Positions 46,041-57,702 of a DNA stretch of 64,000 bases are shown one piece after another. The notes under the pieces were generated by a model, which was given only the letters and a program-made list of their open reading frames with translations, did no database searches and was not told the origin of the DNA. Source of the DNA: Asterella californica (taxonomy: Eukaryota; Streptophyta; Marchantiopsida; Marchantiales; Aytoniaceae); assembly GCA_036924285.1 (NCBI GenBank), contig JAYKYS010000011.1, positions 2,666,001-2,730,000 of the forward strand, given 5' to 3'. The position numbers and the translations under genes were made by a program. Within the stretch, counting starts at the first letter, position 1; each line of letters begins with the position of its first letter.

Positions 46041-46729
46041 GTCACCACCGTAACCACCACTTGCCTAACCTTGCTCCTACTGAGCTCACCTATCCTCTAC
46101 TAAGACGGTCAAGGTAAGGGTAACCTGTACATGCCATCACCACAGGCAACCTCTCACGATCTGTTGGTCGTCACTCCAACCGCACCGTGAGAGAGACAAA
46201 GGTAGTCTGACTGGTCCGCAACTCCAGTCTCACTACCGACAGCACTCTGGAGTGAACTCACTCCGGAAATCAAGCGCCAACACAAGCAAACGCGACGCAC
46301 AAACAGGAAGCAGAATATGGAGGGGTTCCAACCACAAGAAGTCCAAACGATAACCCTCCACACTCAAACATTCACATAAAGAGAAACCCAGCCCCACCCA
46401 GACTGACGTCTCCTCGTCGGTGACCACATGCACAATATATGGTCACCAACTGTCGTAATTGACACTGGAGGTCACTAACTAGATGTCCACACCTCTAGTA
46501 GCTCCAAAAACATCCACGTGGTGGCTCTACTAGCTCACCCAAGACAACTGCCACCAATTGTCTCTATACACGTCTCTACGATATATGCAAGCACTACCAC
46601 AACTATAGCTTACCCCTAATACTATGGGGTCGCCCTACCACTCCTCTAGGGATGTGCAAGAAGGTCTCCTACTACCTTCTACAAGTCCATAAGTACTTGC
46701 ACGCATCCCTGTAGGACACCAAGAGCTAT
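46041..46729. other. No gene identified
   Basis: Probably the 5' part of C1 grading into flanking DNA. I found no copy of the 106-bp terminal unit here. Confidence 0.45.
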
Positions 46730-46815
46730 TGGTCTAGTGGTAAAGTCAAAGCTAAGACTACAAAGTTAGGAGTCCAGGTCCAAGAATAGTGTTGGGATGG
46801 GTGACCAGCTGGTTT
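46730..46815 (+). ncRNA. Pol III-like composite: tRNA A-box-like and 5S-like segments (SINE candidate)
   Basis: TGGTCTAGTGG (46730-46740) fits the tRNA A box. A weak B-box-like AGGTCCAAGAA lies near 46776-46786. GTTGGGATGGGTGACC (46791-46806) matches the internal control region of 5S rRNA closely. No complete tRNA cloverleaf or 5S gene can be built, so this is a fragment or SINE head at most. Confidence 0.4.
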
Positions 46816-46846
46816 TACCCTTCCCACACAACTGAAGCTTGGATAC

Positions 46847-46894
46847 CTCTCTCACGCACGCCAGCAAGCTGGCTTGCTGGCGTGCGTGAGAGAG
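46847..46894. repeat. 23-bp perfect inverted repeat with 2-bp spacer
   Basis: Arms 46847-46869 and 46872-46894 pair at every position; the spacer is TG. It is followed by a GCGAGAGTGC-rich run up to the El2 insertion point 31 bp away. Confidence 0.95.
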
Positions 46895-46925
46895 TGCGAG
46901 AGTGCGAGAGGCGAGAGTGCGGCGG

Positions 46926-49412
46926 TGTCGAGCTGAGAGTCTTTCTTGGGGAGGGCGGACCTCCTGACTGTGATCGATCAGAGAAAAATGACCAGAAAAG
47001 AAAATAGGTTGCTGCTGGCGATGTGATCTCAAAACACTGCTCCTTGTGCTCACCAATTACAAAAACAAGCACTCAAACACACCCTGGGTACACACATAGG
47101 TCTCTCAAGATTCAATTAACTTTATTACAGTGTCGTCTGCACCACCAATTTCTCCAACTGTATAGAAAATCTCTCTCTTCCTCTCCTGCGCACCTGTCTT
47201 CACCCGTCAAGCCAAAAGTCTACCCAGTACGTCTCAATCTGAACCTAATAGAGAAATTCGGACCCCTGAATCTTATTCCTCTCCTTGCCCCAACTGAAAC
47301 TCTCAGAAATCTTATCCAACGTCGATCAAAAGTCCCCTGTAGATTTCCAAGCGATCTCTCAATAGAACTGTCTCCTGAGAGTAATTTCTCCCCAGAACAG
47401 TTTATTTAAACAACGTCTAAGCCTAAAAATCCTGCCTCTCTCTCTTACGATGCTCTCCCAATTCAATCTGTCAGCAATTTGATCTTCCCCCAGCTTCTTA
47501 GCTTCTCCTGCGTATCACGCTTCCGCTCTCTCAGAAAACCTTCCTTTGCAAACTGTCCTCGATCCCAAGTCGCCGCAGGTAAATAACCTAAAAGTTAAGG
47601 CCTCCCTTTAAGCTGCCCCCCTGCTGTCCTTATAAGCGCAGTCACTTCTCAGAAGCAGGGCCTTAGCTAAGTTGCCCCCCTCTTAAACTCTAATTCTCCT
47701 CCTTCCGCAGTAATCTTCCGCTTCAAGCTTCTGTTGTAATCTTCCGCTTCCACTGTAATCTTCCGCTTTAGCTGTAATATTCTGCTTCAAGCTTCCGCGG
47801 TAATCTTCCGCTTCCGCTGTAGTTTTCCGCTTCCGCTGTAATATTCTGCTTCAAGCTTCCGCGATAATCTTCCGCTTCCGCTGTAATATTCTGCTTCAAG
47901 CTTCCGCGATAATCTTCCGCTTCCGCTATAGTTTTCCGCTTCCGCGGTAATCTTCCGCTTCCGCTGTAATATTCCGATTCAAGCTTCCGCGGTAATCTTC
48001 CGCTTCCGCTGTAGTTTTCCGCTTCAAGCTTCCGCGGTAATCTTCCGCTTCCGCTATAGTTTCCGCTTCAAGCTTCCGCGGTAATCTTCCGCTTCCGCTG
48101 TAGTTTTCCGCTTCCGCTGTAATATTCCGCTTCAAGCTTCCGCGGTAATCTTCCGCTTCCGCTGTAGTTTTCCGCTTCAAGCTTCCGCGGTAATCTTCCG
48201 CTTCCGCTATAGTTTTCCGCTTCCGCTGTAATATTCCGATTCAAGCTTCCGCGGTAATCTTCCGCTTCCGCTGTAGTTTTCCGCTTCAAGCTTTCGCGGT
48301 AATCTTCCGCTTCCGCTGTAGTTTTCCGCTTCCGCTGTAATATTCCGCTTCAAGCTTCCGCGGTAATCTTCTGCTTCCGCTGTAGTTTTCCGTTGTAATC
48401 TTCCGCTTCCGCTGTAATCTTCCGCTTCCGCTGTAATCTTCCGCTTCAGTTTTCCGTTGTAATCTTCCGCTTCCACTATAATCTTTCGCTTTAATTTTAA
48501 AGCCTCATCTAAAGCTGTTCCTCTGCTGTCCTTATACGTACATAATAATCAGCAAAAGTTTTCCGTGCCCTCGATGCCATCTTGATGCCACCCTGAATAT
48601 ACTACAAGCCATCCAATGTAGGCCGAAGCCCCAACACTTATGAGGCCGCCCCACAGGGCTTACAGCCCCCCCATATGCGCACCAGGTATCTCCCATAGTA
48701 TATTCAGGATGGCATGCGGAGGCTTAGGCCAGGAAGCCCACGATTAAAGGAGATACCGGTCTCCCGCCCCTAGATATGCAGGACGTAGCTGCATATCCAA
48801 CATAGACTCCCTTCCAGGAGGCCAACATGCCGGAATAGGAACCAGAGGCCAGGGGGGATTGATCCTGAGACCACTTCCCTCCTAGGCAAGCGCCCTATCA
48901 CTGGGATGGCCTTTGGTTCCGTTCAAGAAGGTAAAAACTTTTGTACACATGTTTTCCTGAAGAAATTTTCCTGTAAAGTCTTTACTAGCCTTTCCTACGC
49001 TAACTTCTCTATACAACTCCGTTTTTAATGAACAAGGAGTCAAAACTATAGTATTCATGAGCACCTACACACCCATGCTATCAGATTCTGAGTTCGAGTC
49101 ACGAGCCAGAATCGACTGATTTCCCTCTTTCACATATTTCACAGCCTAAAACTCGTACTAACTATTGCTTAAAACACTTTCTGTCAAAACTAGAAGCATG
49201 AGGCCGCTCTCCTCGTCGAGCTTTGCATTCTGACGTCTTTCGACTCCCTTAGGGGTGATATTCCAACCCAAGCTAGGGGGCAGCTTGTCAAGCATAGCCC
49301 CAGCTTAGCTCCTGCCTAGCTTGTTAAGCTGCAGGGCAGCTTCCTTTACACAATATAGAAAAAAGTCTCTCTGCAATACTTTTCACTGTATAGACCTATG
49401 TACAATACGACA
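46926..49412 (-). repeat. El2 3' LTR (2487 bp)
   Basis: Matches 55711-57698 end to end apart from the tandem repeat region. It includes a long T/C-rich repeat block at 47700-48490. Confidence 0.95.
47700..48490. repeat. Tandem repeat in El2 3' LTR, long allele
   Basis: Variants of TTCCGCGGTAATCTTCCGC and TTCCGCTGTAGTTTTCCGC in higher-order units of about 60-65 bp bounded by TTCAAGC. Translations rich in AEAEDYRGSLKRK on the minus strand are repeat artefacts. Confidence 0.95.
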
Positions 49413-49440
49413 TTCACCCCCTCCAAACCTGCACATCCTC
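49413..49440 (-). other. El2 polypurine tract
   Basis: Minus strand TTTGGAGGGGGTGAA directly precedes the 3' LTR, with GAGGATGTGCAGGTT upstream as in El1. Confidence 0.8.
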
Positions 49441-49457
49441 TGGTATGTGCCAATCCG

Positions 49458-52400
49458 TCACCGATCCTCGTGGTCCTCCGAATCGTCCTCGCTCTCTTCG
49501 ACCGTCTCAGAAAAGTCTTCATTTAGTCCTGTCTGCTCTGAACCTAAGAACTCAGCTAGCTCCACAGTCTCCCCTCTCTTCTTGAATAACTTCACTCGTT
49601 TCCCTGCAACTGGAAGCCTTAAAGACGTGCCATCTAGCTCTTGCAAGGAATAGGTAGCATTCTGATGTACATCTGAGACAAGGTAAGGGCCAAACCACCT
49701 TCTCGAAAACTTTCGAACTGTAGAGTGTTGGTTCTCCAATGTGCTGTCGTATACCAACACCCAGTCCCCAACTTGTATCGGTTTTGGTCGTAGTCGGTGA
49801 GTCTTATCAAACCTCTCCTTGTTCCCAAGTCGAGCCGCCTTCAACCGTCGTTGCGCTTCAGCAAGATCCTCCTCTCTACATTCTAGCTGTCTAATTCGTA
49901 GTGAGAGAAGTTGCACACGATTCATATTGTCTTCCCATGGCAAGGTAGCCCAAGTAGGAAAGTCTTCTTCTGCTGGCATCATCGGTTTCTGTCCTAACAT
50001 TAACTCAACAGGCATATATCATGTAGTAGAACAATGAGTTGTTCTATTTGCCCATAGAGCAAAAGGGAGTAACCTAGGCCACTCTCTATGCTTACCATCA
50101 CACGCCTTCACCAAAGCCTGAACTATCGATGGATGTCCTCGCTCACTCTTGCCAATCCCCTCTGGATTCATCGCAGTAGTAAGCTTGAGCTTCACACCAT
50201 ATCGAGCAAAAAACTCTTTCGCTTCCGTACCACGTAGTTCTCCCCTATCTGCCCGTAGCCTTCCTACAGACCCATATCTACAGATAATATCCTCAAGAAC
50301 AAACTTACATATCCCTTCTGTGGTCTTCGTCCTCAAAGCTCGTCCTTCTACAAAGTTGGAAAGATCCTCACGAGCCAAAACCAAATATCGCATGCCCCAT
50401 AACCCCAGAGGCATTACCACCAAGTCGAGAACCCACTGGAAGTGAATGCAAGGCGGATAAGTTGGCACGAGACCGTCCCTATACCGGATCTTTGAGTAGA
50501 ACTGACAATGCAAGCAAGAACTGACGTAGTTCATCACATCCTGATACAGACCTTTCCACCAATACCTTTCCTTCAGCTTGACGTAGGTAGCCCAAATCCC
50601 TCGATGTCCGGCCCATAAGGTATCATGGAACTCTTTCATTAGTTGCTGCTTAGTCTGCAGATCGTCCACTACTCGTATGAACATCCCATCTCTCCTCTGT
50701 GGCCGTCTCCAAAGATACCCATCATGCAGAAGATAGTTGTAAGCTTGTTTCCTTATCTCTCTGAACTCTACTTTGCTCCACCTCTCTTGCCTCTCCAACA
50801 AGCTCAGATAATACCCTATGTCACGAAGTCTACCTGTGTAAAGCTCTTCTCTAAACATCAACGGCTCCAAGTTCGTACCCCGTCGATTAACCTGACACTG
50901 AGCATCCTTCCTCTCCTCTTCCTCAGCTTCTGAAATCATGACATCCTCGTCTACAAATCGAGCTCTTGATAACATATCTGCGACCATATTCTCCTTTCCT
51001 TTTATATGCTTCAGCTCTGGATTCAAGCTTCTAATATAGGCAATCCAACGTAACATCGCTATGTCTGGCGTGCTACAGTTGGATATCATGCCTAGTAGAG
51101 GTAGACAATCCGTCTCTAAGGCTACATGAGCACCAATCAGAAACTCACGGTCTGTCTTCATCGCTGTCACCGCTCCTCACAATTCACGCTTCACCTGAGG
51201 ATAATCTCGTTGCCTGTCTGTCAAGATCCTAGCTCCGAACCTAGAGGTAAACCGCAATCCATCCGCATCATCTTGACCTATCGCCCAGCCAATTGCCTTT
51301 GGGCTAGTATCTACTGTGACAATGACAGGTCTCCCACATCCGTAGTCTACTCTTCTCAAAACAGGCGGAGACTGTAGAGCCTCCTTCAATCTATTCATAG
51401 CTTCTCGATGGACTGAAGTCCATATAAACCTCTTACCCTTCCTCAATAATGCATACAAAGGCTCAGCAACATGAGCATAATGAGGGATGGATAAACGATA
51501 AAATACACAAGCACCTAGAAAACGTCGAACCTCTGTGATATTCCTACAGTCTGCCATCCTAGCTATGGCTTCAACCTTCTCGGGGTTTGGTCGCCTTCCA
51601 AAAGCACCACACAGATGTCCAACCACTAAAATCTCAGACACACCAAACTTGGACTTAGCTCCTGACAGGGTGAGATGTACCTCCTCCAGACGAGTCAAGA
51701 TATGTTCTACATCCCTGATATGGTCTGCAACAAACCTTCTACATCCATTCGCAAGTACTGCTTCATCCTTGTCTTCAACCGCGCAACCCTTTATAGGAAT
51801 ATCATCTAGAAATGGAATGGTAACATCAGGCACAAACTCCCTTAGTACCTTATGCATCGCATTCTGCATATGAGCCACCGAGTTCGTCGCTCCTTGTGGA
51901 AGAGTACACATCCGCATCAATCCCAGGGGCGTACGCATAGTAGTTAAATCTCTACTCTCCACAGCCAGCTGGAACTGATCATAACCAGAATATAGATCTC
52001 CTATCGAATAAATAGCTCTCCCTGCAAATGCCTCTGCTACCTCTTCAATCACAGGACCCGTCCCAACGTTACGTATGGTTACGTTATTCGCAGGCTGTAA
52101 GTCTTGAATAAAACGCAAAGCTCCTGACTTCTTGGGTACAGTGAACCACCTGCTAGAATATGGCCCCATAGACGGCTCAAGTATCCCCATTTGTACCTTC
52201 TCTTTCAACAACTCGATGAGCTTAGGCAACAAGGCACGAGGAACTGGGATCGGTTTCAAGTCCCAAGGCACATGAGGGATTGTGAATATAACCATAGGCG
52301 CTATAACGTTTGGGTCCACACAACCTATCTCCTCTGCTGAAAAAGAGAATGCTTTACCATGCTTCACTATCATCTGCTCAAACACGGTTTTCTCGTCCTC

Positions 52401-53074
52401 AGTCAAGAAATCACCTCTTCCTATCTGGAGCTCCTTCAATGTCTTCTCAGTAAACTGGTGTCCTACTCGCCTATGATCACGCAAAATAGGCTCAGTCCCC
52501 ACTAGTTGTACTTGCTGCTGGGAGTTAGCAGGTAGTTGAGCTGCTACCGGTCTTACCTTTCTCAGTACAGATTTGTACTTCGCATGGACATCTGCTTCCT
52601 GAGGGAGTGCACACCAACAACTTGCTTCTCTCCCTTCATTATTCTGCATTGGATGAGGAAAGAACTGCACGTATGTAGCAATCTCCTCATATATGCGTCG
52701 AGAGTGGATAGGGATCACCGCCACACTATTTTTCCCTTCCACCAATCCACTCACACTATCTAACCAACCGACAACTGACTGTACAGACATAAACTCTTCA
52801 AACAACCCAGAAACCACTTCGTCTTCAGGTAGAACTCCTACACGCCACAACTCTGATACCTGTTTCACCACCCATCTTTTTGTATTTTTCTCCATATCTT
52901 CAACTCTTGTAAATCGACTCCACCCATCTGCCTCAAACATCAGCAATCCAGACTGCCAACTCTGTACACCACACTTGTCTCCAGACCTCTGTACATGTCT
53001 CGCTTCCAACTCTGACGGGACCTCAACAGTAGGTTCTTCACCCCTGTCTTCCCGCTCTACAGGAGTGGACTGTG
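49458..53074 (-). pseudogene. pol: El2 pol: reverse transcriptase, RNase H, integrase (two stops)
   Basis: One frame, open from the GGGTTTT heptamer, read on the minus strand. RT: RWFTVPKKSGALRF, GDLYSGYDQFQL, LPQGATNS, FLDD. RNase H: TVDTS, KREL, ETDCLPL, all three acidic residues present. Integrase: HDTLWAGHRGIW with CLHC, then RADRGELRG and KSERGHP, and the C-terminal RRWFGPYLV. A TGA at 51177-51179 follows KREL where El1 has Trp; another TGA at 50019-50021 falls where El1 has the Gly of TGYMP. The first removes most of RNase H and integrase. El2 has an extra cysteine-containing insert (SCWCAL) before the RT compared with El1. Confidence 0.93.
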
Positions 53075-53081
53075 AAAACCC
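53016..53081 (-). promoter_or_regulatory. El2 -1 ribosomal frameshift signal: GGGTTTT plus H-type pseudoknot
   Basis: The heptamer (53081-53075) lies as G GGT TTT in the gag frame (lysine codon AAG before). The spacer is 7 nt, then stem 1 CACTCCTGT (53067-53059) with ACAGGGGTG (53047-53039), nine pairs including one G-U. Loop bases CGGGA (53054-53050) pair with TCCCG (53020-53016) after an 18-nt connector. The gag stop (53057-53059) is inside stem 1 and the -1 frame is open. Layout equals El1 but the stem sequences differ. Confidence 0.85.
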
Positions 53082-55648
53082 TTACATCTCTTCGTCTGAG
53101 AATTTCTAAGGGTTTGTCGGTTCCGTTCATGTCTTGAACGAACCGTTAAAAACTGTACTGAGTACTTGTCATCAGGACTCCGAACTCTGGCATAATGAGA
53201 CCCATCGTTCATCACCTTTGTCTCCATTCGAACAGCGGTGATGTATGGTTGGCCCAGTATGACAGGATAGGAGGCAGACGACTGTACAAAGAAATGCTGA
53301 TCAACCTCTACATCTCCAATCTTCACACGCATATTAGGACAAGCTCCGTATAACTCACCCTTCTGATTATTTGCTGCACGGAGTACCCAACCATGATTCC
53401 TTTCGATTGGCCACTGCCCCTTTTCATACACCTCCTTGGAAATGATGTTGATCTCCGACCCGTGATCCACAAGTGCAGGTACTGGCTCAGAAAGTCCCCC
53501 AAGTCGAACCTGCGTCTCTGTTGTCGCTCTTGCCCAGTGCTTCTCCTTGAAATCGCTGTCTGCGCTTGACCTATCCTCTTCAAACTCTTCATCTTCGTTC
53601 TCAATAACAGCTGGACCAGCAACCCATGCCTCATACTTATCATCTCTGAACTGATCAACACCAATAGCATCTACTGCTCCAACCATCTGACTACTTACTT
53701 GTTCAGTCAATACCTGTCTCTTCCTCTTCATGATGTCTATTATCAACTCATGAAACTCTCTCTTTGCGATACCAAGCACTTCACGAAGAGTAAACTCAAC
53801 TCTAGCATCCAAAATGCGTTGCTCTAGAACAGCACGCAAGTCTGTTGTTGTCTCGATGTCTGCCGCTAACTTGTAAGCTGGAGCTTTCCCTTTCTCCTGT
53901 GCTGTAAACCTCTTTCCCCGTACTCTATCCGCAGCAGTAGGCTCCTGTGGCAAATCCTGTACACCTTCCATAGGATCTACTGCAGGTGGTGGTGCTGTAG
54001 AGGTAGAGGGTATATCCTCTGCAGCAGGAGACCTTCCAGTTGGTATAGTTGGTGATGGTTCTGCTGCCCTCCTTCTTGTAACTCTTCGACGATCACTGTC
54101 CTCTGGTATCCCTGCATCTAAATCAGAAGCGTCCCTTCTTCTTTTGTCTTCGATCATGGCATCTTGTTCACCACTCGTCTCTAAAAACGCTCGAATAGAA
54201 ATTGCATCTATTGGGTCCCTCCATCCAGTAGCTCTCCTAATGCTTTCTGCACCTCTCTTCATCATTTCAACTAAAACCTCATTAGCCTGCTCAACCATAG
54301 TTGGATTAGAGCGCACCTCAACCTTCCCAGTATACACATCAGCCTCTGCAGAACCCGCAGTCATCGCTGTAGTATTCACGCCAGTAAGTGCTGGAAGAGA
54401 ACTCCTCATTCCTCCTCTCCCAAAATATGTGTTCAGAGGCTGCCCCGTGGCAGTTAAATACAACCTGTTATTCTGATAGTTGACTACGCCCTCTCGCAAG
54501 GCAACCGCCAAGTCTTGACAGTCTCCTCTGAGATGATCTGGGCTGTCGCACCAAATACATCTCCTTGTAAAGGTTCCTCCTACAGGTCGAGCACCTGGCG
54601 CAACTGGTCGTTGGTCTCTCCTCAAGTCTGCCATCTCAACCCTCAAATCTCTCAGCTGTTGAGTGAGCTCTTCTATCAAGTTATTCTGATTTCGGTTCTC
54701 AGCAGGTCGCTGTTGCTGTCTAGGTCCTCTCTGTGCTGGGATAGGTGCTGCAGGCGCTTGAGCAATCACTTGGGGAACCACTATGGGTGCTTGAGGAATC
54801 ACAATAGGTGCCTGAGGTATTGTAGGAGGAGCTACATGAACTTGAGGAGCTACTCTCTGCTGCTCTGGTAAGGTTTCTAGCTGTAACACCATCCTACCAC
54901 GACGTTGCCTAGCAAGGGTAGATACTGCTTCTTCCACTCTCCTCCAATCAGATGTAACTCCCCCTTCAGTCCCTCGATCAGCCAACATGAAACAAAGCCT
55001 ATCTGCTGTGAACTCATCCAGAGCCCCCAAGAACAACTCCGTCTTCCTAGCATCCAGAGTCAACTTCTCTAGACCAGAAAGCTGAGAGTACCTCTTCTCA
55101 AACTCCCGAATTATCTCATTCAATCCCATGGAACGTCCAGGCTGACGCTCTATCCAGTCCATGAGAGTTCTTCTGGTGACTCTTTCAGAGTCCTCTTCTA
55201 AAAACTCTTCTCTCAATGCACGCTCAAACAAAGTCCACCCACCTAGATGTCTTCTCTGTAAATTTCTCACCTTCTCTCTCAGTTCAGGGACAACAGTCAA
55301 CTCAAAGCTTAGAATTACCTCAACTTCAGGTGCCCTGACCAACTCCATCTCACCCACATACTCCCGCAGGTATCTAGTAACATCTCTTCCATCAAACCGT
55401 CCACACCGACCAACAATTGCTTGTAATGCTCTTGTGGACTTCTGCTCAGCTCCCCCAATTGCAGGCTGCTGCTGAATCAAGGCAGCCAACGCCTGAAGAA
55501 TCTGAGACGTGTCTACAGCAGGCGGTGCTGTTGCTGTTGGAACCACCGTAGGCCCTCCTTGAGAGCCAATTCCATCTTGACCAGGAGTCCCTTGAACATG
55601 AGCACCTTGAGCAGCGGCTACACCCTGTACGGCAGCACTGTGATCCAT
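53057..55648 (-). CDS. gag-pro: El2 gag-protease polyprotein
   Basis: 863 residues from an ATG 62 bp after the 5' LTR (MDHSAAVQGV). A capsid-like region with DVTRYLREYVGEMEL and ERVTRRTLMDWIERQPGR parallels El1. A Pro/Gln/Val-rich linker follows (APPTIPQAPIVIPQ), then zinc knuckle CIWCDSPDHLRGDC (CX2CX4HX4C) and a long charged linker. The protease block is PALVDHGSEINI with PVILGQPYITA later, again Asp-His-Gly. No internal stop. Confidence 0.94.
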   Translation of the reverse strand: MDHSAAVQGVAAAQGAHVQGTPGQDGIGSQGGPTVVPTATAPPAVDTSQILQALAALIQQQPAIGGAEQKSTRALQAIVGRCGRFDGRDVTRYLREYVGEMELVRAPEVEVILSFELTVVPELREKVRNLQRRHLGGWTLFERALREEFLEEDSERVTRRTLMDWIERQPGRSMGLNEIIREFEKRYSQLSGLEKLTLDARKTELFLGALDEFTADRLCFMLADRGTEGGVTSDWRRVEEAVSTLARQRRGRMVLQLETLPEQQRVAPQVHVAPPTIPQAPIVIPQAPIVVPQVIAQAPAAPIPAQRGPRQQQRPAENRNQNNLIEELTQQLRDLRVEMADLRRDQRPVAPGARPVGGTFTRRCIWCDSPDHLRGDCQDLAVALREGVVNYQNNRLYLTATGQPLNTYFGRGGMRSSLPALTGVNTTAMTAGSAEADVYTGKVEVRSNPTMVEQANEVLVEMMKRGAESIRRATGWRDPIDAISIRAFLETSGEQDAMIEDKRRRDASDLDAGIPEDSDRRRVTRRRAAEPSPTIPTGRSPAAEDIPSTSTAPPPAVDPMEGVQDLPQEPTAADRVRGKRFTAQEKGKAPAYKLAADIETTTDLRAVLEQRILDARVEFTLREVLGIAKREFHELIIDIMKRKRQVLTEQVSSQMVGAVDAIGVDQFRDDKYEAWVAGPAVIENEDEEFEEDRSSADSDFKEKHWARATTETQVRLGGLSEPVPALVDHGSEINIISKEVYEKGQWPIERNHGWVLRAANNQKGELYGACPNMRVKIGDVEVDQHFFVQSSASYPVILGQPYITAVRMETKVMNDGSHYARVRSPDDKYSVQFLTVRSRHERNRQTLRNSQTKRCKGFHSPLL

Positions 55649-55689
55649 CTTCTCAATTCAGTCAATTCTCCAAATCAATCACCCCAATA

Positions 55690-55710
55690 TCTCTCAGTAG
55701 AAGCACCAGA
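55690..55710 (-). other. El2 probable primer-binding site
   Basis: Two bases after the 5' LTR the minus strand reads TGGTGCTTCTACTGAG, starting with TGG as expected for pairing with a tRNA CCA end. The tRNA is not assigned. Confidence 0.5.
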
Positions 55711-57698
55711 TGTCGAGTTAAGAGTCTTTCTTGGGGAGGGCGGACCTCCTGACTGTGATCGATCAGAGAAAAATGACCAGAAAAGAAAATAGGTTGCTGC
55801 TGGCGATGTGATCTCAAAACACTGCTCCTTGTGCTCACCAATTACAAAAACAAGCACTCAAACACACCCTGGGTACACACATAGGTCTCTCAAGATTCAA
55901 TTAACTTTATTACAGTGTCGTCTGCACCACCAATTTCTCCAACTGTATAGAAAATCTCTCTCTTCCTCTCCTGCGCACCTGTCTTCACCCGTCAAGCCAA
56001 AAGTCTACCCAGTACGTCTCAATCTGAACCTAATAGAGAAATTCGGACCCCTGAATCTTATTCCTCTCCTTGCCCCAACTGAAACTCTCAGAAATCTTAT
56101 CCAACGTCGATCAAAAGTCCCCTGTAGATTTCCAAGCGATCTCTCAATAGAACTGTCTCCTGAGAGTAATTTCTCCCCAGAACAGTTTATTTAAACAACG
56201 TCTAAGCCTAAAAATCCTGCCTCTCTCTCTTACGATGCTCTCCCAATTCAATCTGTCAGCAATTTGATCTTCCCCCAGCTTCTTAGCTTCTCCTGCGTAT
56301 CCCGCTTCCGCTCTCTCAGAAAACCTTCCTTTGCAAACTGTCCTCGATCCCAAGTCGCCGCAGGTAAATAACCTAAAAGTTAAGGCCTCCCTTTAAGCTG
56401 CCCCCCTGCTGTCCTTATAAGCGCAGTCACTTCTCAGAAGCAGGGCCTTAGCTAAGTTGCCCCCCTCTTAAACTCTAATTCTCCTCCTTCCGCAGTAATC
56501 TTCCGCTTCAAGCTTCTGTTGTAATCTTCCGCTTCCACTGTAATCTTCCGCTTCCACTGTAATCTTCCGCTTCAGCTGTAATATTCTGCTTCAAGCTTCC
56601 GCGGTAATCTTCCGCTTCTGCTGTAGTTTTCCGCTTCCGCTGTAATATTCCGCTTCAAGCTTCCGCGGTAATCTTCTGCTTCCGCTGTAGTTTTCCGTTG
56701 TAATCTTCCGCTTCCGCTGTAATCTTCCGCTTCAGTTTTCCGTTGTAATCTTCCGCTTCCACTATAATCTTTCGCTTTAATTTTAAAGCCTCATCTAAAG
56801 CTGTTCCTCTGCTGTCCTTATGCGTACATAATAATCAGCAAAAGTTTTCCGTGCCCTCGATGCCATCTTGATGCCACCCTGAATATACTACAAGCCATCC
56901 AATGTAGGCCGAAGCCCCAACACTTATGAGGCCGCCCCACAGGGCTTACAGCCCCCCCATATGCGCACCAGGTATCTCCCATAGTATATTCAGGATGGCA
57001 TGCGGAGGCTTAGGCCAGGAAGCCCACGATTAAGGGAGATACCGGTCTCCCGCCCCTAGATATGCAGGACGTAGCTGCATATCCAACATAGACTCCCTTC
57101 CAGGAGGCCAACATGCCGGAATAGGAACCAGAGGCCAGGGGGGATTGACCCTGAGACCACTTCCCTCCTAGGCAGGCGCCCTATCACTGGGATGGCCTTT
57201 GGTTCCGTTCAAGAAGGTAAAAACTTTTGTACACATGTTTTCCTGAAGAAATTTTCCTGTAAAGTCTTTACTAGCCTTTCCTACGCTAACTTCTCTATAC
57301 AACTCCGTTTTTAATGAACAAGGAGTCAAAACTATAGTATTCATGAGCACCTACACACCCATGCTATCAGATTCTGAGTTCGAGTCACGAGCCAGAATCG
57401 ACTGATTTCCCTCTTTCACATATTTCACAGCTTAAAACTCGTACTAACTATTGCTTAAAACACTTTCTGTCAAAACTAGAAGCATGAGGCCGCTCTCCTC
57501 GTCGAGCTTTGCATTCTGACGTCTTTCGACTCCCTTAGGGGTGATATTCCAACCCAAGCTAAGGGGCAGCTTGTCAAGCATAGCCCCAGCTTAGCTCCTG
57601 CCTAGCTTGTTAAGCTGCAGGGCAGCTTCCTTTACACAATATAGAAAAAAGTCTCTCTGCAATACTTTTCACTGTATAGACCTATGTACAATACGACA
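55711..57698 (-). repeat. El2 5' LTR (1988 bp)
   Basis: Partner of 46926-49412. Its tandem repeat block (about 56490-56790) is about 500 bp shorter. Flanked outside by GCGG. Confidence 0.95.
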
Positions 57699-57702
57699 GC
57701 GG

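Larger units (their letters stand above)
46926..57698 (-). mobile_element. El2: complete Ty3/gypsy LTR retrotransposon, 10773 bp
   Basis: LTRs 46926-49412 and 55711-57698 begin TGTCGAG and end ATACGACA, flanked by GCGG on both sides (46922-46925, 57699-57702). It has the same gene order and strand as El1 and clearly related proteins throughout. Outside the tandem repeat the LTRs differ at roughly ten positions by eye. The left LTR is 499 bp longer because of the repeat. Pol has two in-frame stops, gag-protease none. Orientation and polypurine tract place the 5' LTR at the right. Confidence 0.96.

Noticed and set aside
47926..48476. Open frames coding for AEAEDYRGSLKRK-type repeats
   Set aside because: They are translations of the LTR tandem repeat and change length with it; no start context or homologue.
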